Positions 30,875 through 42,000 of a stretch of DNA of 64,000 nucleotides are shown here, one piece after another. The stretch lies in the NCBI GenBank assembly GCA_033032865.1, contig JAWHQI010000239.1:62001-126000 (forward strand). The letters are read 5' to 3'. The DNA is from Dactylorhiza incarnata (taxonomy: Eukaryota; Streptophyta; Magnoliopsida; Asparagales; Orchidaceae). The position numbers and the translations under genes were made by a program. Under the pieces are notes generated by a model, which saw nothing but the letters and a program-made list of their open reading frames with translations, did not search any database and was not told the DNA's origin. Numbering within the stretch: the stretch's first letter is position 1; each line of letters opens with the position of its first letter.

Positions 30875-32742
30875 CTAGTCTGCCGATTCTTTCTTCTTCT
30901 TCTTGACAGGAGAATTTGAGTCCGCACCATCGATGTCAGCCTCCGGCGAATAACCTTCGCTTAATGAGGAGGAGCCGGATGAACTGCTGTCACTAGACCG
31001 CCCGGTCTTGCTTGCAGAACGGTGGTTCCAGAGGACAAGCTGTCCTCGTCGTCGTCGTCGCTGGCATCACCATCCGCGTCGGCTTCTTCAGCGGCTTCAC
31101 CACTTCCATCGCCTCCTTGATGGAGCACGATCTCCCTGCCCGCGTCGACCTCGGCCTCCTCGCCTACCTTGGATTTTCCTTTTTTCCTTCGGCTGATTTC
31201 GTCAAGTTGGACCTTCAAGGCGGGGAAGAGGTCGGAGAAGGTGGTTCCATCGAATCCTTCACACAGACCGCCCCGGTCACCTATGAGACCCAAGGCTTTG
31301 TCGATCCCCTGGGCCACATGAGGCAGCACCTCATCTTGGAAGGCCGGGTTGGTCATCTCATATTGCTTCTGCGAGAAGAGGAAAAATGAATTAGGCCGAT
31401 CGGGCTAAACAAAGGGAACCGCGTTGTCTTTCGAGAAACTCACCGCCACGACTTCTTGAAGCCGCGCGTTCTCCTCTCGTAGCCGCGTATTCTCCGCAGC
31501 CTGCTCCTCGTACTTCTTCTCCAGGTGTTTCTGAACAGAAACTAGCCGCTTATACGCCAGGGCCATGAAGTGGTTGGCCGAAAACCCCCAGGCGCCGGCT
31601 TGAGCCGCTAGCCGGGGGAGCTCTTCTTCAGGGGTTCTCATCAGCCTCCTTAGGGTCTTTCGACCATACAAGGCGGCCCTGGCGGCTAGGGCATGGCGTT
31701 CAATTTTGTCGCTCCCCCATGGAGGAAGAGCGGTGGATACCCGGATCCGGCTTCCATCCCTATGCCAAAGGACGGTCGGATTGCCCTGCAGATCGGGCGG
31801 GTTTCCACAAGAACGAAGGAGTTCGTAGTCGTCAGGAGAGGCCGGGCCCTCTTCTCCCGAGGATTGCGACCTGTTTCGCCGCTGCCTCTTTTCCCTCTGG
31901 GTTAAAACTGGGCCGGCCGGCGTGACCGGCTTGTTCACAGGGACGATGTGGGCGGCTGCAAAGTAAAATCAAAAGTATAAATAAAAAAGCCCGCGCGGTC
32001 ATATAAAGGCGGTCTAAAGAAACTCACTATGCTCGGGGAGGATGTTCTCTAGTTCTGAGAACAGCGGGATGTAGTGGTTGATGTCTAGCCGCTCGTTCTC
32101 GAGGAACGTGAAGGTCTCCGTCTCAATCTTTCCGACCTGGGGGATTTGGAAAGCCTCTTCCCCCCGAACTTGCGGGTCGGTTTGCAACAGTCCGAAGTTA
32201 CCTTCGAGCATTACAAACCGCTCCGACCAGTCGGAGACTTTGTTCGCCAAGTTGACGATCTTCAACCCATGGTAGCCGAAGTAGAGGTGCCCCCTGTAAG
32301 TTGAAGTCCCCGAGTCGGAGACAGCCCTCACAGAGAAGAATTTTCTGAATAAGTCGATGGAGAACCTGGTTCGCTCGAACCGTAGGTATGAAATGAAACT
32401 ATAAATGAAAGCGATGGAGTTCGGCGAAAGCTGGCCGGGTACAACCCCGTAGTGGTCGAAGATGGCTATGACTTCAAGCGGCAGTGGAAACTTGAAGCCA
32501 TATTCAAAGTGGTCGACCGGGACGGCTATTTGGTGCGGATTGGAAGAGTTAATCCGCTCATCGCGCAAAGGGAGCCGCGCGAGCAGATTACTCCCTGCCA
32601 TGTGTTTTGCGATAAACTCATCCAGTTTGCTCTGGGTGAGTCGGCACTCTGGGTGGTCCGCCGAATGAAAGGCTAAGGCCGCATCCGCTCGAACGGCTTT
32701 AACCTTAACAGGCCGCTGCGACATGATCTTGGATCGCGCCAT
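30875..32742 (-). pseudogene. Antisense gene B of the outer element (frameshift in exon 3)
   Basis: Minus-strand exons 32742-32028, 31955-31444 and 31368-30875, with introns of 72 and 75 bp (32027-31956, 31443-31369), exactly the architecture of the inner copy; exons 1 and 2 have identical lengths (715 and 512 bp). The transposase_28-like region (FKFPLPLEVIAIFDHYGVVP) and the coiled coil are retained. A single missing base near 31020-31021, after the acidic Asp run, shifts the frame: translation ends at 30961 (QARPGGLVTAVHPAPPH) and loses the serine-rich and lysine tail. The N-terminal and coiled-coil parts could still be made. Confidence 0.75.
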
Positions 32743-33089
32743 CTGGAAATCGTGAGAATGACTTCGGAAAATTCCCTACTTATAGATTTCTATGATCTGT
32801 GAATAGTAAAATCATATCGCGGCTACACATTCTAACCGCGCGGTCAATGGCCTATGTGGTTAGATTCACTAGAAAAATAAAGAGCAAAGGCATCCAGGAA
32901 AACAGAAGCAAGCATACATCACAGATCGAGCGACCTGAAGTCAGTACGAATAAAACATGAGATCTAAAACAAAACACAAAGTATAGCGGTTGAACAAGAG
33001 ACCGCGCGAGTTATTCAAAATAAAAAGACAAGGAACATTGTTCAAATCAATGAGCCACGTTCGTAATACAAGTTGTTCTCAAAGGCTGG
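32743..33089 (-). promoter_or_regulatory. Gene B promoter and gene A 3' end (outer)
   Basis: 347 bp between the two antisense genes. TATAAGTA at 32777-32784 and the palindrome ACCGCGCGGT at 32835-32844 (minus strand), 51 bp apart as in the inner copy. Confidence 0.5.
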
Positions 33090-35062
33090 TCACGGCTGGC
33101 GGCGTTCTGGGGAGACATCCTCCCTGTGAAGTCGTGCGACCTGGTCACTGGTGGTGTTCAAGAGAGAATAAATCTGGCTGGTATGATAATGGAGATGGTT
33201 GATTGTGCTGTGAAGCCGCCCGGCATCCCTTTCAACCCGCGTAGCGGGAATCATGCGAGGGGTTGCGGTGGCCTCATCAATCATAGGATCAGCCGTCCGA
33301 GCCGGGGGAGGGTTTGAGCCCGCCCCAACAGTCGGGCGGCTAACAATCTGCATCCCATCATTCATACCTCGCCGGCCCGCAGTGACTTCCCTGGTTAACC
33401 GCAGGAATTTGTCTTGATAATATTTCGAGTCTCCCTCGAACTTAGCCGATATTCGCTTCTCCTTCTCAAGCTGAGCGGTCAGAATGGCGACTTGCGCCAC
33501 CCTTGCCTTCTTCTCGGCCTCCACCGTAGCCCGCGCGTTCTCAAGCTGAGCCTTCAGCGTCTCTTCAGTCTTCCCCCTCGCCATTCTCTCGGCCTCCAGA
33601 GCAATCCGAGTACCGGCCTCCCGATCTTCCACCTCCTTCAAGCGGGCCCTCAGATTCACCAGATCCTCCTCAAGACGATCAAAGAGTTGCGGCCCTCCTT
33701 GCGAAATCGTCGCATCGGTTGATAGTGGGGGGAGTAATGGAGGCAGGCTGGCCTCAAGGTCGCCCGGCTTTACAATCTGTTCCTCGCTATCTGTAAGAGG
33801 CCGGTCGGGTTATAAGAAGCAGGAGCATACAATGCCATAAAAATACAAAATGAACATAAATGTAAGATCAACATCTGGGCGCACAGGCCGCCTTGCCAGA
33901 GTAACTTATTATGACAAGGCCGCGGGATGAAGAAGCGGACAGCTTTATAATCCGTGGGATGCTTACCTAGTACGAAAGGATCAGGCCGCAGCGGCTTGTT
34001 CAAAACCCGCTCCGCTCCTTCCTTCTTCGCCGTCATTATCTCCTCTCCGGTCATCGCCGGGGGAATCTCCTCCTGCGCCTTCAGCACCTCCCCAAGTTCC
34101 ACTGTTGTCCGCTCAACCTCCAAGGCGGTCCGGGCAGCAGCTTCTCGCTCTTCGGCCTTTGTCTGAGCAGTCTCCGCGGGGCGGACTGTATTATCTGCAG
34201 CGCGGACAGTTTGTTCTGAAGCTATCGGGCTGTCAAGAAGCTGGTCTCGATTCACCAGCTCATCCATATCCCTAAAAATTCCATTAAAAGATAGACTACT
34301 CGCCGAGTTCGGAGGCAGTCCGCCCGGCTTCGTATCAGGGGTAGCCGGCGAGTCATTTAACTTGTTGGGTGGAGGAGTCGCAAGGCCTAGCTCCTCCTTT
34401 AGTCGCGAATTGATCTGGAGAAGGGATTCGGTCGGTTTCTTATGAGCCGCCCTTTCCTTAGAGGCCAACCTCTTGACCTTCTTCGTTATTCGCTCGGTCA
34501 CGGACCCGGTCTTCTTCCTCTTCCTCTCTTTCTTACCCGGAGCTCGGCTGACTTCTTTTGGGGGGCTGGGGTAGTCGTCCACGGACAAAGGGGTATTCGC
34601 TTCGCCCGTCCTTGGCGAGTTAACCGCCTTTTCCTCTAAATCCCTGGCAAGCAAGTGAGGGTTCCCGGATGGGGTGATTTCCACACCAAACGAGTCAGTT
34701 TCGCCGACCTTCTTCGAAGGGCTGTCTGAGACAACTTTTTCAGAAGTGGCGGCCTCCTCTTTGCTCAGCGTGCTAGGGACCTGTTGGTTGAGGTCTCTGG
34801 GAGGGATCGACAAATCATCAGGGGGAGGCCCCGAACTGTTCGCCACGGGCTCTGTAGGAGTTTTGGGAGTTGATAAGTCCACGACTGGCTTGGGGCTATC
34901 CGCTGCGGCCTTCTCAGCCCGCTTCCTCCTTTTCCGGTCCTTCCGGCCTTGCTTTTCTGTCTCCTTACTCGACTTCTCCGACGGCTCGCGCCTCTTATCT
35001 TCCGCCCTCTTCTGATCTCCGCTGGGATCCACGCGGTCTAACACAGCGTCTAAGAAGTCCAT
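33090..35062 (-). CDS. Antisense gene A of the outer element: spliced coiled-coil protein (intact)
   Basis: Exon 1 35062-33967, intron 33966-33791 (176 bp, GTAAGC...TTACAG), exon 2 33790-33090, joining in frame to 598 codons. Residues 14-55 are highly charged with a basic cluster (RKDRKRRKRAEK), residues 177-210 form a second basic stretch (KKERKRKKTGSVTERITKKV), 300-332 are Ala/Glu-rich, and about 405-503 are heptad-like coiled coil (EDLVNLRARLKEVEDREAGT and on). The protein ends VSPERRQP. The frame reading through the donor ends in unrelated sequence, and exon 2 continues the homology, which supports splicing. No catalytic motif seen. A nuclear, oligomeric protein is inferred; function unknown. 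It is the only fully open gene A in the window. Confidence 0.75.
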
Positions 35063-35156
35063 TGCTGAAGAATCGCCGGTCTTAAAAATTCTAACCGCAA
35101 TTGGCGAGTAATATCCCGTGATTTCAGAAAAAAACTCCGCAGAATGAATTCTCTGG

Positions 35157-35166
35157 CTCTCTTATA
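35157..35166 (-). promoter_or_regulatory. TATA box of antisense gene A (outer)
   Basis: TATAAGAGAG on the minus strand, about 100 bp upstream of the gene A start at 35062 and downstream of the palindrome; same context as 15987-15994. Confidence 0.55.
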
Positions 35167-35207
35167 GAATTCAAGGCAAGTCGGAAGCGGTCTCCCGGTC
35201 AAAGCTA

Positions 35208-35251
35208 ATATTTTCGAAATTCTCTTGAGATTTGAAAATATGCGGGGATTA
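35208..35251 (+). other. Palindrome and presumed polypurine region of the outer element
   Basis: The palindrome occupies 35208-35241 (ATATTTTCGAAAT...GATTTGAAAATAT) and is followed by GCGGGGATTA up to the LTR at 35252. This is where a plus-strand primer (polypurine tract) should lie, yet only a 5-6-base purine run is present. Confidence 0.55.
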
Positions 35252-36098
35252 TGTTTGCCCGGAAAACCGCTTCTCGGGTTTGGGCTATTATCAGACCGCG
35301 CGAACTTATGGGCCAGGCCGCTAGTTTCCAAGATCAGTGGTTCTCAGTTGAAGGTGAGCCAGGCCGGGTGACCTGATGTCGTTTCCGGATCGCCCCCAAG
35401 GGAGAAGATCGTCAAGAGCTAAGGCGAGAGGTTTATCCGCGGTCTCAGCTAGAAGGCCGCGCGGGTTGTCCCATAGAAATTCGAGTTTCCAATCCCGAAG
35501 AACAAGCCGAGATTCCAGATCAAAGGCAATCCAAGTTACCTCGTGAAGATCAGCTAAGTCATGACCAGAAGGCAGACCGCGGCCTCAATCTCCAGGCCGC
35601 GCGGTCTGCATTATTGACTTGGTCCCGGTGTCCTCAGCCTCAAGCAAGACAGGTCAGAAGAGCAAGCCGCCAAGCCGCGCGGCTTCTTTCTTTTTTCTTC
35701 TTTATGCATCCCGTCACCGCCTGCCCGTTTCTCCTGTACCCGGCAGGCGGTTATTTTATCCCTGCCCATTCGGGAAGGCCCCCAAGCCTATAAATAGGGG
35801 GCGGCACTGTTCACAAGGCACGCACACTCGAATCGAGGAGCTCGCTTGTTTGAGCTGCGGACTCGAGTTTCCCGTCTTGCGGACTGTCTGACCGGCCGGC
35901 TTCTCTTTTTTTGCACTTGCAGCCCGCTGTAATCACTTTTCTTTAATCAAAGGAAAGCCCGTCGCAGGAGTGGCATTTGCCACGGCGGGCGAAGTCTGGC
36001 CTTGACCGCTGCTAGCGGTCTCATCTTTCCATCTAAAAAAAGTAACCGGCAACCCGCAGCCTCCGGTTTCCCTCGGAGGTGCATTCTCGGACTCAACA
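35252..36098 (+). repeat. 3' LTR of the outer element, 847 bp
   Basis: Same length and ends as 8692-9538, with TATA at 35789-35796. By eye it differs by about seven substitutions, one extra T near 35281 and one missing G in the CCCGGGC run near 35740. Confidence 0.95.
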
Positions 36099-39000
36099 GT
36101 CATGAGGAGCTAAATTTCGGATTATCGCTGCAACCCGCTATATATCGACAACTAAATGAACTGGAATGGCTAAAACTTGTGCATCAATGAACGTATGGAT
36201 CCTAGCTCATTCCAAAAAGATGTTGTGGGGGTAAAATATGACAAACGCATCAAAAGTTATTGATGTTTAATGTTTGAGGGTCATTTGGAGATAAATCTCT
36301 CACTTTCACTACAACCAGCATCCAAAATTCTATCATTTTGAAATTTATGTGTCATTTGGAGCAAAATCTCGCAGACCCACTGTATTTCGACCTCTAAGCG
36401 AGCTTGAATGGGTTAAAATTTTCTCAATTGGATTTAGGGCTCCGTTCTCATTCTGAAAAGGTATTGTGGGCGAAAAACGGACAACTGAATTAAAAGTTAT
36501 GGATGTTTGAAGTTTAGGTCTCATTTCGAGCTAAATGCCTTATTACAAACCCATTGTATATTGACCATTGAGCGAATTGGAATGGGTAAAATTTTTACTC
36601 CATTGGATGTAGCACTCCGAGCTTATTCCAAAAAGGTGATGTGCGCAAAAATCGGACAACCAGATCAAAAGTTATGGCTGTTACAAGTTATGTGTCAATT
36701 GAAGCTAAATCCCTCATTACCACTGCAACTCGTTGTATATTAACCACTAAAATGAGCTGGAATTGTTTAATATTGCGGTCCATTGGATGTATGTCTCCAT
36801 GCATATTTTGAACAGGTGTTGTGGGTAAAAGTCAGATAACCGGATCAAAAATTATGGCTGTTTGAAATTTAGGTGTCATAAGGAGCTAAATTTCGGATTA
36901 CCGCTGCAACCCGCTCTATATCGACAACTAAATGAACTGAAATGGCTAAAACTTGTGCATCAATGAATGTATGACTCATAGCTCATTCCAAAAAGATGTT
37001 TTGTGGTAAAATCTGACAACCGGATCAAAAGTTATTGCTGTTTAATGTTTGAGGGTCATTTGGAGATAAATCACTCACTTTCACTACAACCAGCATCAAA
37101 AATTCTTTCATTTTGAAATTTATGTGTCATTTGGAGCAAAATATCCCAGTACCACTACAATCCACTGTATTTCGACCTCTAAACGAGCTTGAATGGTTTA
37201 AAATTTTGTCAATTGGATTTAGGGCTCCGATTTCATTCTGAAAAGGTATTGTGGGTGAAAAACAGACAACCAGATTAAAAGTTATTGATGTTTGAAGTTT
37301 AGGTCTCATTTCGAGCTAAATGCCTTATTACAAACCCATTGTATATTGACCATTCAGTGAATTGGGATGGGTAAAATTGGTTCTCCATTGGATGTAGCAC
37401 TCCGAGCTCATTCCAAAAAGGTGATGTGCGCAAAAATCGGATAACTAGTTCAAAATTTATGTCTGTTACAGTTTATGTGTCAATTGAAGCTAAATCGCTC
37501 ATTACCACTGCAACTGTTGTATATTGACCACTAAAATGAGCTGGAATTGTTTAAAATTGCGGTCCATTGGATGTATGTCTCCATGCATATTTCGAAAAGG
37601 TGTTGTGGGTAAAAGTCAGACAACCGGATCAAAAGTTATGGCTGTTTGAAATTTAGGTGTCATTTGGAGCTAAATTTCGCATTACCGCTGCAACCCGCTA
37701 TATATCGACAACAAAATGAACTGGAATGGCTAAAACTTGTGCATCTATGAATGTAGGGCTCCTAGCTCATTCCTAAAAGATGTTGTGGGCGTAAAATCAG
37801 ACAACCGTATCAAACGTTATTGCTGTTTAACGTTTGAGAGTCATTTGGAGATAAATCTCTCACTTTCACTGCAACCAGCATCAAAAATTATTTCATTTTG
37901 AAATTTATGTGTCATTTGGAGCAAAATCTCGCAGTACAACTACAACACACTATATTTCAACCTCTAAATGAGCTTGAATGGGTTAAAATTTTCTCAATTG
38001 GATTTAGGGCTCCGATCTCATTCTGAAAAGGTATTGTGGGCGAAAAACGGACAACCGGATTAAAAGTTATGGATGTTTGAAGTTTAGGTCTCATTTCGAG
38101 CAAAATGCCTTATTACAAACCCATTGTATATTGACCACTAAGCGAATTGGGATGGGTAAAATTAGTTCTCCATTGGATGTAGCACTCTGAGCTCATTCCA
38201 AAAAGGTGTTGTGCGCAGAAATCGGACAACCAGATCAAAGTTATGGCTGTTACAGTTTATGTGTCAATTGAAGTTAAATCCCTCATTACCACTATAACCC
38301 GTTGTATATTGACCACTAAAATGAGTTGGAATGGTTTAAAATTGTGGTCCATTGGATGTATGTCTCCATGCATATTTCGAAAAGGTGTTGTGGGTAAAAG
38401 TCAGACAACTGGATCAATAGTTGTGGCTGTTTGAAATTTAGGTGTCATTTGGAGCTAAATTTCGCATTACCACTGCAACCCGCTATATATCGACAACTAA
38501 ATGAACTGTAATGGCTAAAACTTGTGCATCAATGAATGAAGGGCTCCTAGCTCATTCCTAAAAGATGTTGTGGGGGTAAAATCAGACAACCAGATCAAAA
38601 GTTATTGCTGTTTAATGTTTGAGGGTCATTTGAAGATAAATCTCTCACTTTCACTACAACCAGCATCAAAAATTCTTTCATTTTGAAATTTATGTGTCAT
38701 TTGGAGCAAAATCTCGCAGTATCACTACCCACTGTATTTCGACCTCTAAACGAGCTTGAATGGGTTAAAATTTTCTCAATTGGATTTAGGGCTCCGATCT
38801 CATTCTGAAAAGGTATTGTGGGCAAAAAATGGACAACCGGATTAAAAGTTATGGAAGTTTGAAGTTTAGGTTTCATTTCGAGCTAAATGCCTTATTACAA
38901 ACCCGTTGTATATTGACCACTGAGCGAATTGGGATGGGTAAAATTGGTTCTTCATTGGATGTAGCACTCCGAGCTCATTCCAAAAAGGTGTTGTGCGCAA

Positions 39001-42000
39001 AAATCGGACAACCAGATTAAAAGTTATGGGTGTTACAAGTTATATGTCAATTGAAGCTAAATCCCTCATTACCACTAAAACCTATTGTATATTGACCACT
39101 AAAATGAGCTGGAATGGTTTAAAATTGTGGTCAATTGGATGTATGTCTCCATGCATATTTCGAAAAGGTAATGTGGGTAAAAGTCAGACAACCAGATCAA
39201 AAATTATGCCTGTTTGAAATTTAGGTGTCATTTGGAGCTAAATTTCGCATTACCGCTGCAACCCGCTATATATCGACAACTAAATGAACTCGATTGGCCA
39301 AAACTTGTGCATCAATGAATGTAGAGCTCCTAGCTCATTCCTAAAATATGTTGTGGGGTAAAATCAGACAACCGGATCAAAAGTTACTGTTGTTTAATGT
39401 TTGAGGGTCATTTGGAGATAAATCTCTCACTTTCACTACAACCACCATAAAAAATTCTTTCATTTTGAAATTTATGTGTCATTTGGAGCAAAATCTCGCA
39501 GTACCACTACAACCCACTATTTTTCGACCTCTGGACGAGCTTGAATGGGTTAAAATTTTCTCAATTGGATTTAGGGCTCCGATCTCATTCTGAAAAGGTA
39601 TTGTGGGCAAAAAACGGACAACCAGATTAAAAGTTATGGATGTTTGAAGTTTAGGTCTCATTTCGAGCTAAATGCCTTATTACAAACCCATTGTATATTG
39701 ACCACTGAGCGAATTGGGATGAGTAAAATTGGTTCTCCATCGGATGTAGCACTCTGAGCTCATTCCAAAAAGGTGATGTGCGCAAAAATTAGACAACCAG
39801 ATCAAAAGTTATGGCTGTTACAAGTTATGTGTCAATTGAAGCTAAATCCCTCATTACCACTGCAACCCGTTGTATATTGACCACTAAAATGAGCTGGAAT
39901 GGTTTAAAATTGTGGTCCATTGGATGTATGTCTCCATGCATATTTCGAAAAGGTGTTGTGGGTAAAAGTCAGTCAACCGGATCAAAAGTTATGGCTGTTT
40001 GAAATTTAGGTGTCATTTGGAGCTAAATTTCGCATTACCACCGCAACCCGCTATATATCGACAACTAAATGAACCTGAATGGCTAAAACTTGTGCATCAA
40101 TGAATGGCTCCTAACTCATTCCAAAAAGGTGTTGTGGGGTAATATCTGACAACCGGATCAAAAGTTATTATTTTTTAATGTTTGAGGGTTATTTGGAGAT
40201 AAATCTCTCACTTTCACTACAACCAGTATCAAAAATTCTTTCATTTTGAAATTTATGTGTCATTTGGAGCAAAATCTCTCAGTACTACTACAACCCACTG
40301 TATTTCGACCTCTAAACGAGCTTGAATGGGTTAAAATTTTCTCAATTGGATTTAGGGCTCCGATCTCATTCTGAAAAGGTATTGTTGGCGAAAAACTGAC
40401 AACCAGATTAAATGTTATGGATGTTTGAAGCTTAGATCTCATTTCAAGCTAAATGCCTTATTACAAACCCATTGTATATTGACCACTGAACGAATTGGGA
40501 TGGGTAAATTTGGTTCTCCATTGGATGTAGCACTCAGAGATCATTCCAAAAAGGTGATGTGCGCAAAAATCTGACAACCAGATCAAAAGTTATGGCTGTT
40601 ACAAGTTATGTGTCAATTGAAGCTAAATCCCTCATTACCACTACAACCCGTTGTATATTGACCACTAAAATGAGCTAGAATGGTTTAAAATTGTGGTCCA
40701 TTGGATGTATGTCTACATGTATATTTATAAAAGGTAATGTGGGTAAAAGTCAGACAACCTGATCAAAAGTTATGGCTGTTTGAAATTTAGGTGTCATTTG
40801 GAGCTAAATTTCGCATTAACGCTGCAACCCGCTATATATCGACAACTAAATGAACTGAAATAGCTAAAACTTGTGCATCAATGAATGTAGGGCTCCTAGC
40901 TCATTCCTAAAAGATGTTGTGGGGGTAAAATCAGGCAGTCGGATCAAAAGTTATTGTTGTTTAATGTTTGAGGGTCATTTGGAGATAAATCTCTCACTTT
41001 CATTACAACCAGCATCAAAAATTCTTTCATTTTAAAATTTATGTGTCATTTGGAGCAAAATCTCTCAGTACCACTACAACCCACTGTATTTCGACCTCTA
41101 AACGAGCTTGAATGGGTTAAAATTTTCTCAATTGGATTTAGGGCTCCGATCTCATTCTGAAAAGGTATTGTGGGCGAAAAACGGACAACCAGATTAAAAG
41201 TTATGCATGTTTGAAGTTTAGGTCTCATTTCGAGCTAAGTGCCTTATTACAAACACATTGTATATTGACCATTGAGCGAATTAGAATGGGTAAAATTGGT
41301 TTCCATTGGATGTAGCACTCCAAGCTCATTCCAAAAAGGTGCTTTGCGCAAAAATCGGACAACCAGATCAAAAGTTATGGCTGTTACAGTTTATGTGTCA
41401 ATTGAAGCTAAATCCCTCATTACCACTACAACCCGTTGTATATTGACCACTAAAATGAGCTGGAATGGTTTAAAATTGTGGTCCATTGGAAGTATGTCTC
41501 CATGCATATTTCGAAAAGGTGTTGTGGGTAAAAGTCAGACAACAAGATCAAAAGTTATGGCTGTTTGAAATTTAGGTGTCATTTGGAGCTAAATTTGCAT
41601 TACCGCTGCAACCCGCTATATATCGACAACTAAATGAACTCGAATGGCTAAAACTTGTGCATCAATGAATGTATGACTCCTAGCTCATTCCAAAAAGATG
41701 TTGTGGGGTAAAATCTGACAACCGGATCAAAAGTTGTTGCTGATTAATGTTTGAGGGTCATTTGGAGAAATCTCTCACTTTCACTACAACCAGCATCAAA
41801 AATTCTTTTATTTTGAAATTTATGTGTCATTTGGAGCAAAATCTCTCAGTACCACTACAACCCCACTGTATTTCGACCTCTAAACGAGCTTTAATGGGTT
41901 AAAATTTTCTCAATTGGATTTAGGGCTCCGATCTCATTCTGAAAAGGTATTGTGGGCGAAAAACTGACAACCAAATTAAATGTTATGGATGTTTGAAGCT

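Larger units (their letters stand above)
8692..36098 (+). mobile_element. Outer full-length Tat/Retand-type LTR retrotransposon
   Basis: Paired 847-bp LTRs (8692-9538, 35252-36098) flanked by GTCAT. Without the inner insertion and its 5-bp duplication the element is about 13.5 kb. Order: LTR, tRNA-Phe-like primer site, gag-pol (9592-15065 and 28981-29140), stem-loops and tandem repeats (29141-30874), antisense gene B (30875-32742), antisense gene A (33090-35062), palindrome, LTR. A second RNase H after the RT-linked one, lack of a chromodomain, and antisense 3' genes are Tat-lineage traits. By eye the LTRs differ by about seven substitutions and two 1-bp indels. Gag-pol has a stop codon and is interrupted; gene B is frameshifted; gene A is open. 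The element cannot be autonomous now. Confidence 0.95.

Noticed and set aside
8692..36098. A single giant 27-kb element with inverted internal halves
   Set aside because: GCAGC duplications at 15061-15065 and 28976-28980 and the clean rejoining of the integrase frame show two nested insertions.
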